This document shows, in pieces, positions 22,524 to 32,960 of a stretch of 64,000 nucleotides of DNA. Both the position numbers and the translations under genes were made by a program. Source of the DNA: Euclidia mi (Eukaryota > Arthropoda > Insecta > Lepidoptera > Erebidae); the NCBI GenBank assembly GCA_944739405.2, contig OX123182.2, forward strand, positions 67,955,183-68,019,182, in the 5' to 3' direction. Under the pieces are notes generated by a model. That model was not told where the DNA came from, did no database searches, and saw only the letters and a program-made list of their open reading frames with translations. Position 1 is the first letter of the stretch, and each line of letters starts with the position of its first letter.

Positions 22524-22585
22524 TGCAAATGTAGTTAAAAGAAAAGGAAAGACGGTATTTTCCTTTTCTTTTAACTACATTTGCA
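22524..22585. repeat. Perfect 27-bp hairpin, 8-base loop
   Basis: 22524-22550 (TGCAAATGTAGTTAAAAG onward) is the exact reverse complement of 22559-22585. It sits in the 3' UTR of the LINE at 21895. The sister LINE has only one arm's sequence (around 49575-49590 on the minus strand), so the second arm arose by local inverted duplication. Transcribed RNA would be a fully paired 27-bp stem. Confidence 0.9.
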
Positions 22586-22684
22586 TTCTTGTTTCCTATT
22601 TTTATTATAATTTATCGGATTTGTAAGGTGAGGGTAACTCGTGGTCATGAACTGCTAACTAATCTTCTATGATATAAAAATTAA

Positions 22685-23335
22685 TCGCAAAATGTGTTGG
22701 TAAGCGCATAACTCAACAACGCCTGGACCAATTTGGCCAATTCTTTTTTTTAAACCTTTCATTGAAGTTCAAAGATGGTTTTCACGGCGAGAAAAAATCT
22801 AATAATTGCCGAAAAATCCCTAAAAACAGCCCTTTTGTTTTACTCATACAAACGTTTTCTAACTAAAACGTAGAGTCAATTTGAGCTTTATTGCTATTGT
22901 ATAAAGTTCATATTAAATTACAAGCACTCACTGTTATTTAGGCAATGTAGGTATGTTCCTAACGTCAAAGAGTTAATTTGCACTTTATTAACGCTGTACA
23001 AAGTTCAAATTCAATCATATCTATCAAAACAGTGTGCGTTGGAGCACAGGATACGAATAATCAAAAAAAAAAGAAAATGAAACTCAACAAAAGAGTTTTT
23101 ATTATTTCATATCCCTATTTTACATATGTACATAAAACAAATTGAAAAAAAGTTGAAACAACAACAAACTGTCAATGTCAGTGTTGTTTTTTTTTGGATT
23201 TTCGGTTACCTACTCTACTGAGTTTGCTTTTGTCAACTGATACACGAAACAAATTCGTACCTATATCGTGTTTTGTGCAGTGTCTAATTACCTATGATCA
23301 CTTATTATTGCATGTGACACAATAATCTATACTAT
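22685..23335. mobile_element. Unclassified nested repeat in a LINE 3' UTR
   Basis: Begins near GTGTTGGTAAGCGCATAACTC and includes GCCTGGACCAATTTGGCC and TTCATTGAAGTTCAAAGATGG, phrases I recall from lepidopteran repeats. It lies between the two halves of the LINE 3' UTR. I cannot define its termini or class. Confidence 0.35.
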
Positions 23336-24366
23336 AATATAATAAAGCGGAAGAGTTTGTTTGTTTGTTTGAACGCGCTAATCTCAGGAACTACTGGTCG
23401 GATCTAAAAATTTCTTTTTGTATACGATAGCCCAGTTATTCCGGAAGGCTATAGGCTATATAACATAACGCTTTGACCCTTTGGGGCCGGGCAAAAGGCT
23501 AAAAAGGCTAAAAGATAAAGTCGGCTAATATCAGGAACTAGCAGTCGGATTTTAAAAATTGTTATTGCCTATGATAGCCTAATTATTCCGAAAGGCTATA
23601 GGCTATATAAAATTACGCCACAACTTGTAGGGGCTAGACAAAAATAACAAAATGGTCAAACGAGAAGGGGGAGGGTTGGGTCAAAGGCAAAAAAAGGCTA
23701 AACGAATAGGATACAATCTATATGGGTATCGTTTTCGAGATTTTCTGGACGCTGAATAATAATATGAAATTTATTTAGTGATCCAAGATGGCGGACGGGA
23801 AATCAAAGATGGCGGCTGAGAAAATTTTAAAAATCAATATGGGTATCGCCTTCGATATTTTAAGGGGTGGGGAATCGAAATACAACATATATTTCGTGAT
23901 CAAAGATGGCGAATGGGTTTTTTTTTTAATCTATGTGGGTATCGTCTCCGATATTCAAAGGGATGGGGAATCCAAATACAACATCTATTTCGTGATTCAA
24001 GATGGCGGATGGGAAATCAAAGATGGGCAAAATTTTAAAAATCAATATGGGTATCGTCTCTGATGATTTATGGGATGATGAATCCAAATACAACATCTAT
24101 TTCGTGATCAAAGATGGCGGATAGGAAATTAAAGATGGCGGACGGGATTTTTTTAAAGTCGATATGGGTATCGTCTCCGATATTTTTAGGAATGGGGAAT
24201 TCAATATTATATAAAAATCTGTGTTTGTTAGTTCATCATTTATTGACTCTGAAATGATAAGAGATTAAGCTCTAAGTCAATGGTAACTTTGGAAAAGGGG
24301 CTTGGAAAAAAGGGAATGAAATAAAAATTCTTAAAAAGGCGATACGGAGTTCGCTGGGTCAGCTAG
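23336..24366 (+). mobile_element. Non-autonomous Helitron, 1031 bp
   Basis: Starts TCTATACTATAATATAATAA after an A, followed by GAAGAGTTTGTTTGTTTG and GAACGCGCTAATCTCAGGAA. It ends in a small hairpin (GCGATACGGAGTTCGC) followed by TGGGTCAGCTAG and then T. That is the full Helitron signature: 5' TC, 3' hairpin, CTAG, A-T target. It is nested in a LINE 3' UTR. An internal array of AAGATGGCGGA repeats spans about 23782-24150. No Rep/helicase. Confidence 0.85.
23782..24150. repeat. Internal Helitron tandem repeat, about 95-120 bp units
   Basis: Four units start at about 23782, 23901, 23995 and 24108 with GATCCAAGATGGCGGA or close variants. Each is followed by ATCAATATGGGTATCG-type and GGGGAATCCAAATACAAC-type blocks. 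Unit length varies by internal deletions. Confidence 0.75.
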
Positions 24367-24835
24367 TAGATTATAAATTGCTGCAGGTTTATATACTGTT
24401 ACTTTTCGGCACAAACTGTTCCACCATAGCTCTGAACAGTCATGTTTGCGAGTTGCTTACATCAAAAGACGTAAGTGTATGCTCCTGTTTCACCATATTT
24501 ACTTTGGGAGGCTTACCAAATGAACATAATTTATTGCTTGAGTATGATATCAATAACTACAAAATTTTGCATTAGTAGATAACTCACAATGTGAAAGTTT
24601 TGCAGCTCCTTAAAAAGATAACATGTAGGTAAAACCATTATACTGGCAGTTAAAATGAGTGACCACGAGTTTTATTGCCCGTTCTTTCTCGTGGTTCTAC
24701 CTATTGCATTGCGAACGTGGCAGTAAATGTAAATGTAGAATCATCTTGTAATTAAACTAAAATTTTTGACGGTCAGAAGAGTCACTTCGTGACCTAAATG
24801 AATAAATGATTTTGACTTTGACTTTTACTTTTCGA

Positions 24836-26189
24836 CATCAAAAATCAACAAACAAGCAACTGTGAGTTAATAGATGTTGAAAGTTAAAGTAACGCTTACT
24901 GCTAAACGGTTGTAGGTTGGATTCTCACCCTGGACAGTTATATATGATGATGAGCGTGAGAACCTACTTCGTGTCTGAGGCGTTTTATAAGTTACTAGAG
25001 ACTGCCCGCAGCTTCGCACTCAGTAATTGGCTTCACCCAGAATATTCCCGGCCAGAGAATCAAACAGGCTCCCATGAGAAGTCTTAAACCTGCTCGCAAA
25101 CTTATACTACAAAAGCAAAGACATATTAAAAGCAATAGGTTGTTCCATTAACATTTTTATCTGCATGTACATATTTCTGGTACTTGCAGCTCAGGCAATG
25201 TAATCTAACGCGGGATTGTGGTTACAACAAAAGATAAAATCATACAATGCAGCTTCTCTGCCATATTAGATTAAATTGAGGAAAAAGTGTTTAGCATAGC
25301 AAGCATTTAGTTCCTTTAGTAAAATAAGAATAGCAATGGTTACTGCTTATTTCTATATACAAAGTAAATATTATTACAATAGGGAATTATTTTTATACTT
25401 ACATGTGGAATATTTTATATAGAACTTGCTTTCGACCGTATAAGTGTCGGTTTTCAGGGCAAAAAGTAGGCATGTTCTATTCTGATGTAAAAGCTAGCTA
25501 ACTCCTAAGTATCATCAGAAAACATGAAGTCCTTTTTTGGGTGAAATAATTATAAACATTCATCTTCACAAACTTCTTTTAGTTGGAATTAAGATTCTGA
25601 CATTTTTACGCAACATGACACGACTTATTCAACCAGATTGAATAAGTCGTGCCAGAATAATAAATATTATAGTTACAAAATAAACAGGACGGTAACCTTT
25701 TATTTCACCTTACTTTCATGAAAGGCAGGGACAGTTTATAAACCTATATACTTGGCTGTCCGCCCAAAGATACAGTAGAGCACTTTATAGTCGACTCGCT
25801 CTCTTTTCGACTGATTAATAATGTAGACTGACAATTAGTCTAAAACTTACTCTATCTAAAACACAGGCCATGATTTCCAATTATTTTACCTAAAGGCTTT
25901 TATTATTTTCGACATAGATTGCCTGAATTCGAACAGAAATCAATGCAGATAGATTCATATCCTTAGCAATAACTCATGATTTACCGTACCCATATCTTAT
26001 TATTTATGCGTTCTAACAACGTAGGCATAAGAATGAAACCTACGACAAAAGTTATCTTCAATCCAAATGAGAGAAGAAAAAAAGTTTTGCTAAACAGTCA
26101 CGTGGTATGTGTATGTTCCGCAGAATACATTTTCTTTATATATTTTAATAACCTGAGTGTTTTAAATTTTAAAGCACTCGCAATAAAAT
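24836..26189. other. No gene seen; SINE scrap and a small hairpin
   Basis: About 24895-25000 reads like a SINE piece (GGTTGGATTCTCACCCTGG, then GAACCTACTTCGTGTCTG). 25006-25075 resembles a Helitron 3' edge (CTGCCCGCAGCTTCGC). A perfect 14-bp hairpin lies at 25619-25651. The remainder is AT-rich and unrecognised. Confidence 0.4.
25619..25651. repeat. 14-bp perfect hairpin, 5-base loop
   Basis: CACGACTTATTCAA (25619-25632) pairs with TTGAATAAGTCGTG (25638-25651). Flanking sequence is AT-rich and gives no further context. Could be a tiny foldback or a replication-slippage palindrome. Confidence 0.85.
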
Positions 26190-26420
26190 GTGAGTGTGGA
26201 ACTCAACGTGCGTAAGATTGTTGGCGTGGCCGGGCGTCGCGTCACGAGCCGGGAGTCCGGGAGCCGGCCCGCGCCGCCCGTGTCGTCGTCGCCTCCGCCG
26301 CCTTCGTCTGCCCGCGCCGTTAACGCCCATATGCCTCCGGACCGCACAGCACTACTAAAAGCCAGTCGGGAAGTATTAAATTTGTAACAGTACTCGCTCT
26401 TAAGGGCGAAGCGAAAACCC
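26190..26420. other. CpG-rich patch
   Basis: A sharp rise in G+C and CpG (GGGCGTCGCGTCACGAGCCG, GCCGGCCCGCGCCGCC) in AT-rich surroundings. A plus-strand frame 26190-26387 is open for 65 codons with a Pro/Ser run. A donor-like GCGTAAGATTG precedes it at about 26208. It could be a host first exon or promoter, or a piece of a GC-rich retroelement 5' end. I cannot separate these. It lies 0.6 kb upstream of the candidate exon at 27019. Confidence 0.3.
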
Positions 26421-27018
26421 GGATCGTACTAACGATCACACTGCGACACTCTCTATTTACGACACCGCTCTCGACTATTTCCTAATTTTATTCATGCTCT
26501 CATCAACAAATAAATAGCCCGCAATATATTCACCATAGCCTGCGAAAGACATTGTACATAGTATTTTCTTGGCAAACGGAGTGATTACCTTGTCCTTAAT
26601 TATTTATTTGAGCTTCTACCAAGTAATATGTATTAATGAATTTTGAAAAGTAGTTTTTGAAGGAATGCAGAGTTAAATTCCTGTATTGAAGTTTAAAAGC
26701 AAGCCTTTTAAATTGCGAGGGTACACAAGATGTATTCTGTATTAAAATATTAATACAACCTCCCAACTACGTGTATTTTTGTTTACTCCACGCAATTTTA
26801 ACAAAACTCAAGTCTGTAAACAAACAACAACACAAAGAAGAACTACACAACATTATTATTTCAATGAATTACTTTATTAACACCGTAGATAATGTTTTTA
26901 TTCACCATCCCACGATTACAAAAGCTCCTATTTGTTTTTTGCTTAAGTTATGATTGACAGAGCAATCGAATAACGATAGATAAGGTTTATTTTTTAAATT
27001 AATTTCTTTCTTTTGCAG

Positions 27019-27179
27019 ATTTCTTGAAAATTGCTGTAAATACGCTTTTACTGCAAAAGAGAGTGCGTCATAAAATTGCCAAACAAGCGAATAAACAGCT
27101 GCCTAAGTTACGTGCTTTCATGGAGAGTAAACTTTTGATGAAAGGTACGACTAGAAAAGAGTACATAAACCTTGAATAA
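27019..27179 (+). CDS. Candidate terminal exon of an unidentified host gene
   Basis: A strong acceptor (TTTCTTTCTTTTGCAG, ending at 27018) is followed by an open frame that uses the first two exon bases to finish a codon. It encodes about 52 residues to TAA at 27177-27179. The peptide is basic and looks helical (KIAVNTLLLQKRVRHKIAKQ, then KQLPKLRAFMESKLLMKG), with no low complexity. AATAAA motifs lie right at and about 35 bp after the stop (27175 and 27213), fitting a last exon. It resembles no retroelement protein I know, and I cannot name the family. The upstream exon is not identified; the CpG-rich patch at 26190 is the only nearby candidate. Chance or an unknown element remain possible. 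Confidence 0.35.
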
Positions 27180-27483
27180 AGAAAATATATCAAATTTTAA
27201 TTGTCTAGAACAATAAATCCATATATAATAATGTATAAAGATTTGTCCCATTCGTTCTTGCAAAATGTGGGTGTTTAGGACGAGTCTGCCAACGCAAAGC
27301 TGTACGCGTTGTACGGAACACCCACATCCTCAACCTTTGCTTTCAAATTCCATGTTATAACAAGCGTATAATAATAATTATTTATTATAACGATCCATTA
27401 GGTAGTTTCCACAGTACCTTACAATGCTTACGTGTCGATTGTTACATTATATTAATTTTAAACAATCACAATTTATATTATCA

Positions 27484-28365
27484 CTAGAGGATGCTGGCAG
27501 TTACGCCTGCCCTTTTTATTTGACCGGATCTGGCCGATCCCGTGGGAATTTCGGGAAATCCCTTCTTAGTGCACACCTAGGATCGCCAAGAAACATACAT
27601 GCCTAATTTGCCAGATGGTTATGGCAATAAAAATAACGAGACAAGTTGATTTATTTTGGGTACAATATGGCTTATATACTATGACTAGAGGACGCCAGCA
27701 GCTACGCCTGCATTTTTTTTTAATTTACCCGTTTTGACCGATCCCGTGGGAATTTCGGGAAATCCCTTCTTAGTGCAACACTACGGTCCCCAAGGAACAT
27801 ACATGCCAAATGTCAGCTTCCTGCGCCCAATAGTTTCGGCTGAAGCGTGTCTGTCAGTCAGTCAGTAACGCAAGGATTTTATATATTAAGACTAGAGGAC
27901 GCCCGCAGCTACGCCCGCATATTATTTTTAATTTTACCCGTTTTGCCCGATTCCGTGAGGATTTCGGGCAATCCCTTCTTAGTGCACCCCTACGGTCCGC
28001 AAGAAATATACATGCCAAATTTCAGCTTTCTGCGTCTAATAGTTTAGGCTGTAGCGTGTCTGTCAGTCAGTCAGTAACGCAAGGATTTTATATATAGAGA
28101 TTAAGATAATGCGTACCTATTACAATCTTAACTTATCGGCAGTGTGCTTAATCTTTTCTATCCTATTACAATCTTAACTTATCGGTGAACAGTGTGCTTA
28201 ACAGTGTGCTAGTTCTTTAAATGTAGGTTCGTGCAAATATACAGTCGATACGTGCAGGTATGTAGTCGCTTCACCTAATTTCAGTTACTTGCGTCTAATA
28301 GTTTTAACTGTAGCTTGTCTGTCAGTCGGTCTGTAACGCTAGAACTTTATATATACAGATAACAT
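27484..28365 (-). mobile_element. Tandem array of short Helitrons
   Basis: Plus-strand left edges ACTAGAGGATGC (27483), ACTAGAGGACGCC (27684) and ACTAGAGGACGCC (27891) are the reverse complements of Helitron 3' ends. Bodies share CCCGTGGGAATTTCGGG, CTTCTTAGTGCA, AATAGTTTCGGCTG and TCTGTCAGTCAGTCAGTAAC. The third unit (27892-28098) ends TATATATAGA, i.e. a 5' TCTATATATA on the minus strand. Units 2 and 3 abut directly at about 27890. Unit 1 is truncated near 27650. A fourth unit, about 28240-28365, keeps only the 5' half. All non-coding. Confidence 0.7.
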
Positions 28366-28719
28366 TTACATATGTACTCTAGCTTCACTGTAGATTTTTT
28401 ACTGCTCATCTGTGGGCTCCGGCTTTCGTGCTGGTATTGAGCACACTTGTCGAAAAAACAACAGAAATTTCTCAACCCAGCGATCGCAACCTAGACCGCT
28501 TATTCACCAGGAACCCGACTAACCTCGAACTAAATTGGCATCAACATACACCACGCAAACGAAGAAAAGATTTTCTCATATAATACTTTATGAGAGAAAA
28601 TCTTTTATTCTCTCACGTTCAGTGTCCTATTAATATGACACTTACTGCCTTTAAATACAACTTAAGAAAATAAAAGGAACAGATAATATCTAATGTGAAC
28701 TAAAGCGGCGGATATATAA
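28366..28719. other. No gene seen; imperfect hairpin
   Basis: AAAAGATTTTCTC (28565-28577) pairs with GAGAAAATCTTTT (28594-28606). Otherwise unrecognised. Confidence 0.5.
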
Positions 28720-29915
28720 TGTAATTTTTTTTTTTAATTTATTTATTTATAATAACATACATTGTCTTTACAGATAATACCCAATGCAACAATATAGTAC
28801 TTACATAAAAAACTTAAAACTAATTTGACAAATATGCTAGTGTCACCTTCACAAATTCCGGCAATGTGCACATAAAAAGATCAATTTTCTGTGAGACGCT
28901 GTTAATTGTATTTATTGCTCGCACAAGAGGAGCATACTTCAAAAGGTTAGTACGGGCTAGTGGGACTTCGAATAAACTGCCCCGTGGCCCCTGCCGTGAG
29001 CTGGTGTTAGGAACAAGCAGTCTCAACGCTTCCAGGATCTGGGGATTATTTAATTTACCACGAAATACTAGAAATACATATTTTGCTACAGCCAAATTGC
29101 GCCTTACCTCCAGCTTATAGTACCCAACCATCCCTATAACAAATAGTGTTGGGTACATAAGCGGGTAGAAGGGGTATACACCATATTGCTTTAAATATAG
29201 GTATCTCATAAATTTATTTTGCATCTTCTCCACCATAAGACTATATTTAGTTTCATGGGGATTCCAGATAATAGCACTCGTCTCCAATCTACTCCTTACC
29301 AGTGCGTTGTACAGTGATTTTACGGCATTGGTGTTCTGGAAATTCTTCGTCTCACGTATGATAAATCCTAAATTCCTAAAAGCCGCTGTGCAGATGTCAA
29401 TAATATGCTGTCGGAATGTTATTTCAGCAGTGAACAGAACCCCGAGATCACGCACGAGGGTAACACGAGGAATAACCTCACCCTCTATTTGATAGTTGAA
29501 GTGAAGTGGCGCTACCGCACGCGTGAAAGAAATGACGTTGCATTTTCTCACATTAAAAACCAGTTTGTTTGCATGGCTCCACTCTACTACTTGGTTAATA
29601 TCGTACTGGAGGCGTTCGCAGTCCTGTTCACTGTTAATTTGTTGATATAATTTTAAATCATCAGCAAATAATAAACACTCTGCATGCTTGACCACTTCCG
29701 GCAAGTCATTGATCATGATGATAAATTCCAAAGGTCCCAAATTACTACCTTGACTCACGCCTGTGAGGGTAGGAAATGGGTTCGAAATGAAACCGCCATA
29801 TTCTACATACTGCTGACGGTTTCCTAAATAATCCGCAAAAAAGTGTAAAAGGTCCGGGGTAAACCCTGCCGTTGCGAATTTCATCAGCAATTTCCATCTA
29901 TCTGTCAGACTCGAA
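28720..29915 (-). pseudogene. CR1/Jockey-type LINE, RT domain to 3' end, active-site box intact
   Basis: The minus frame 29890-28820 (356 codons) begins inside the RT. It has GVSQGSNLGPLEFIIMINDL (motif before the palm), LLFADDLKLYQQI (FADD catalytic box), NQVVEWSHANKLVFNVRKC, VRDLGVLFTAEITFRQHI and YNALVRSRLETSAIIWNPHE (thumb), and then the C-terminal region. The frame is unbroken to its stop, so this copy is relatively young. The 5' end is cut at about 29915, removing the endonuclease and RT fingers. The 3' UTR ends in an A-rich tail seen as the T-run at 28727-28737. Dead by truncation. Confidence 0.85.
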
Positions 29916-30424
29916 GTTTAAGGTAAGTCCGTATTTGCTGTTTGTCTACTTCAAGTAGCATAGCTGCATTTACCAACCCGATTACCGCTTGCATAATTTT
30001 GCTGGAGAATTGTGAAGACGGTACAAAACTGAAATGTGGGCTGTCTCTGCCTTTGTTACTTGTACTTCGTCGTTCTATAATGCCATGCTGTCATATTACT
30101 TAAATATGAAACGTTGAGTTCCTACCAAACAGACGCGCACCGGAGATTTTGAATTCGAATAATTGATATCTATTTTGATTTAAGTGTTTTTATTAGAGAT
30201 ATTTTGTACTGAATTTTGTATGTTAGTTTTGGGAGCGTTTTATATTTAAGGTAGACTTCTCGTTATCCATTAGTTCACTTTGAAATTAAAAACACAGTTA
30301 TAAATATTTAGAATATTGCTAAACTACATAAACAATGTTCAACTCAATCACATATAACCGAAAGCTGAATTCTAATCATAAATAATATTCTGATAACATG
30401 GCTTGTAAGATAATTAACGCTACG
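29916..30424. other. No gene seen
   Basis: AT-rich, no ORF or repeat recognised. Confidence 0.5.
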
Positions 30425-30640
30425 AGATCATCATACAGCCTTTGGCAGTCCACATCTGGACAAAGGCCTTTCCTGATTTGCGTCACAATAGCGTAGTGAT
30501 ACTAACAGGATTTGACCTACTTTACGAGACTAGCCAGACAGGTTGGTATAAAGTTCTCTCCTTCTTCCTCGTAATGGGCACAGAATAAAATGGGGTAGTG
30601 ACACTTTGTACTACACTACATGGATCACAGGATATACTAA
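30425..30640 (-). mobile_element. RTE-type 3' tail or SINE fragment
   Basis: The minus strand of 30428-30475 reads GGAAAGGCCTTTGTCC, CAGATGTGGACTGCC and GGCTGTATGATGA, the common end of lepidopteran RTE LINEs and dependent SINEs. Sequence to about 30640 (CTTCCTCGTAATGGGCACAG) may be its decayed body. Confidence 0.45.
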
Positions 30641-31900
30641 GATAAGAATTATTCTAGCCATTCCAAATTATAATTAATTGCAAAGATAGTAGATATAGGT
30701 TGTACTATAATAAATCTAAATCAAATAAAGGCTATTCTTTAACCAACATTCTAATATACACATATACCGCTTGAACATAATATCAGGTAGACACCTTTAC
30801 AAGTGAAGAGCCTATTGTTAAGATTCCATGAATGCCGAATCAAGTGATCTAAGTCTATAAAAGTCGTATTGTGTCTTAGAATACGTCACGTGGTTGAACG
30901 CTGTGTATATTTAGACTTTTCTTCGAAGACTTTGTGTCTGGAGGGCACAAAATCGATGGACAGTAGACCTAAATATCGCTTGAGTCGTGTTTTACGAGTA
31001 TCGGACCTACCTGCTACAAAATAAATACGTCAGTATAAGTTATAAAGGGACAAAAGCTAAGGAGCGGCGATCACGTCGTAACGACGTTTACCTGGAATCC
31101 ACTATCACAGATAAATCTCTTTATATGAAAACGAGTTGCCGACGCTGCATTGTTACACCGTGACACCAAACTTTGACTTTTGAAGATGCATACTATGTGA
31201 CAGGAATTTTACGCAGTATTCATGAAACGTATCCAACACTAGAATTTTCTATGAACAAACGAATAGAATGAAGTACTTTTATATCGGTTAAACTTCATTT
31301 TCGGTATATGTAGTTAAACTAATTTATATCTTACTGCATGGTTCTATGGCACAAGGTTTTGGCTGATCTGTATGCTTGAACCTGGAAAGTACAATGATGT
31401 CATAGGAACTGAAGTACTAACATTTCGAAATCATCTAACTGTCACCCACAATTTTGTAACTGCCAAAAAAGTCTCTTTAGATACAAAATTAAATATGTTT
31501 GCAAAAAATAAACGCAAAGACAAATCTAGTATGGTATTTATAAACAAACAAACGTATTACGGCCGATCACTTCGCACGAATTCTTGCAAGTAATGTAAGC
31601 CTTACTTGATACATACACAGGAAAACTTACAAAACGATGTTTTTATAAAAATTAGGGTCCCTTTTCACGCTGTTATATTTTAAATTCATGTTTTGTTTCT
31701 TATCCACCACGCCACATAAAGAAATCATACATATGTATTATTCAAAGGGTTTAAAGGATTACGGTCACTAATTGAAATCTGTACATCTCATTACACTTTT
31801 ATATGTACCAGTTTAATGTAGTCTTGTCCAAATTAAATTAACACATTACAATAAGGTTGCTCGTCTAAAGAAAAGGTCGTTTCCTTTTTTTGATTAAACT
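30641..31900. other. No gene seen; unrecognised 73-codon frame
   Basis: A plus frame at 31372-31593 (73 codons, Lys/Asn-rich) matches nothing I know and has no supporting signals. The rest is AT-rich. Confidence 0.4.
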
Positions 31901-31911
31901 CGTTCTTTATG

Positions 31912-32314
31912 CCGTGTGGTTGACGGCATAGAATACAAGTTTCACCACCCCCTATCTTCCCGTGGGTGTCGTAAGAGGCGACTAAGGGATAACACGATGC
32001 AAATACCATCTTTGCGTAGAGACGGAAAACTCGAAATCAAACCCTATACGACTGCCTCGTTGGTCTCGCGGCATAAATGTGGGCGTGGGATCGGGAGGTC
32101 CCGGGTTCGATTCCTGGGTCGGGCAGTGTTATTGGGTTTTTCTGTCACGAAATTCTCAGTAGCAGCACGGAGTGTGGAAATTTGCCCGGTACGGCAATTG
32201 GCTCGCCCCTTATTACGTGGGACTAAAGTATATCTGGCGAAAAGTGGGTGTAGAAATACACCTCTGCCTACCCCTTCGGGGATAAAAGGCGTGACGTTGT
32301 GTATGTGTATGTGT
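31912..32314 (+). mobile_element. Full-length tRNA-derived SINE, 403 bp, with 11-bp target-site duplication
   Basis: CGTTCTTTATG flanks it at 31901-31911 and 32315-32325. The order is head GTGTGGTTGACGGCATAG; GTGTCGTAAGAGGCGACTAA; tRNA-like TTGGTCTCGCGGC and GGTTCGATTCCTGGG; body TTGGGTTTTTCTGTCACG and GGCAATTGGCTCGCC; tail CTCTGCCTACCCCTTCGGGG followed by (TATGTG)n. This is the most complete copy of the family also found at 12337, 14754 and 43885-43560, so it serves as the reference for them. Confidence 0.85.
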
Positions 32315-32582
32315 CGTTCTTTATGAATTACACATATACAACTTATTTACACAGCAGTTAGAATGATATGAATAATAATTAAGGATAGACAATAATTGAT
32401 TGGAATTAGTGTATGGTGGAGGATTTACTATCACGCAACCAACGGACACAAAGTACATGGAGATTGGAAAAATCAGTTTCGGGATCTGACAAAGTATAGT
32501 CTCGTGTGGGTATCAAACCCACAAGTTAGACTCAAACCCTACGCCATTCGTACAGTCACTTCACTGCATGTATAGTGTAAGA

Positions 32583-32808
32583 GCGCTTGTCCACGCTAAG
32601 AAAAGTCGCCGGGCCTACGCAAAAATTCGTGTCGTTGCTACACACGATACATCGGCGCTGAATAACAAAAATATTTTGTTTGAGGTCGATACGACAGCTG
32701 AACGTTGAAAATGTTCGTGCCTAGATCCGAAATTATTCTTATTGTCTACATGATAATTCGGTTTTATCTGCAGCAGGCACGGTGGCTTTTCTTAGCGTGT
32801 AAAAGCGC
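32583..32808. mobile_element. MITE, 226 bp, 23-bp terminal inverted repeats
   Basis: 32583-32605 (GCGCTTGTCCACGCTAAG onward) pairs with 32786-32808 with two mismatches. There is no coding content, and no target-site duplication I can assign with certainty. Confidence 0.75.
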
Positions 32809-32811
32809 CAA

Positions 32812-32960
32812 TGCAATGGTTTAAGCGACCGCTTCACCATTTAGAATTGCACTAAACGTTGTTGGTTCGATCCCCACACGAAACAACACTTTGTTTGATT
32901 CACAAATTGTTGTTACGAGTCTGATTGTACTTCGTGTCTGTTGCTTGAATGTTTGTTAAG
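32812..32960 (+). mobile_element. tRNA-related SINE fragment
   Basis: TGGTTTAAGCGACCGCTTCA and GTTGGTTCGATCCCCACACG look like A and B boxes. They are followed by ACACTTTGTTTGATTCAC and TTGTTGTTACGAGTCTG, which also occur at 962-1040. It directly abuts the MITE at 32583-32808. Confidence 0.55.

Larger units (their letters stand above)
21895..24835 (+). pseudogene. CR1/Jockey-type LINE 3' end, split by nested insertions
   Basis: 21898-22176 encodes the RT thumb and C-terminal region (YAIKKVRRLTDVDTVRLVYF, HSVMSYGILLWGRAADIEN, LQKRAVRAIYQL). After a frameshift near 22150 it continues to 22427 (NINTRNRHKLCVPYFRLHK, SVNEYLDNKYAW). It is a sister copy of the element at 49021-51810. The 3' UTR runs to about 22680 (GGTAACTCGTGGTCATG). 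It resumes at about 24370 with CTGTTCCACCATAGCTCTGA and ends AATAAATGATTTTGACTTTG. The same UTR is continuous at 49021-49520 in the sister copy, so 22685-24366 is inserted material. 5' truncated, no RT active site. Confidence 0.8.
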
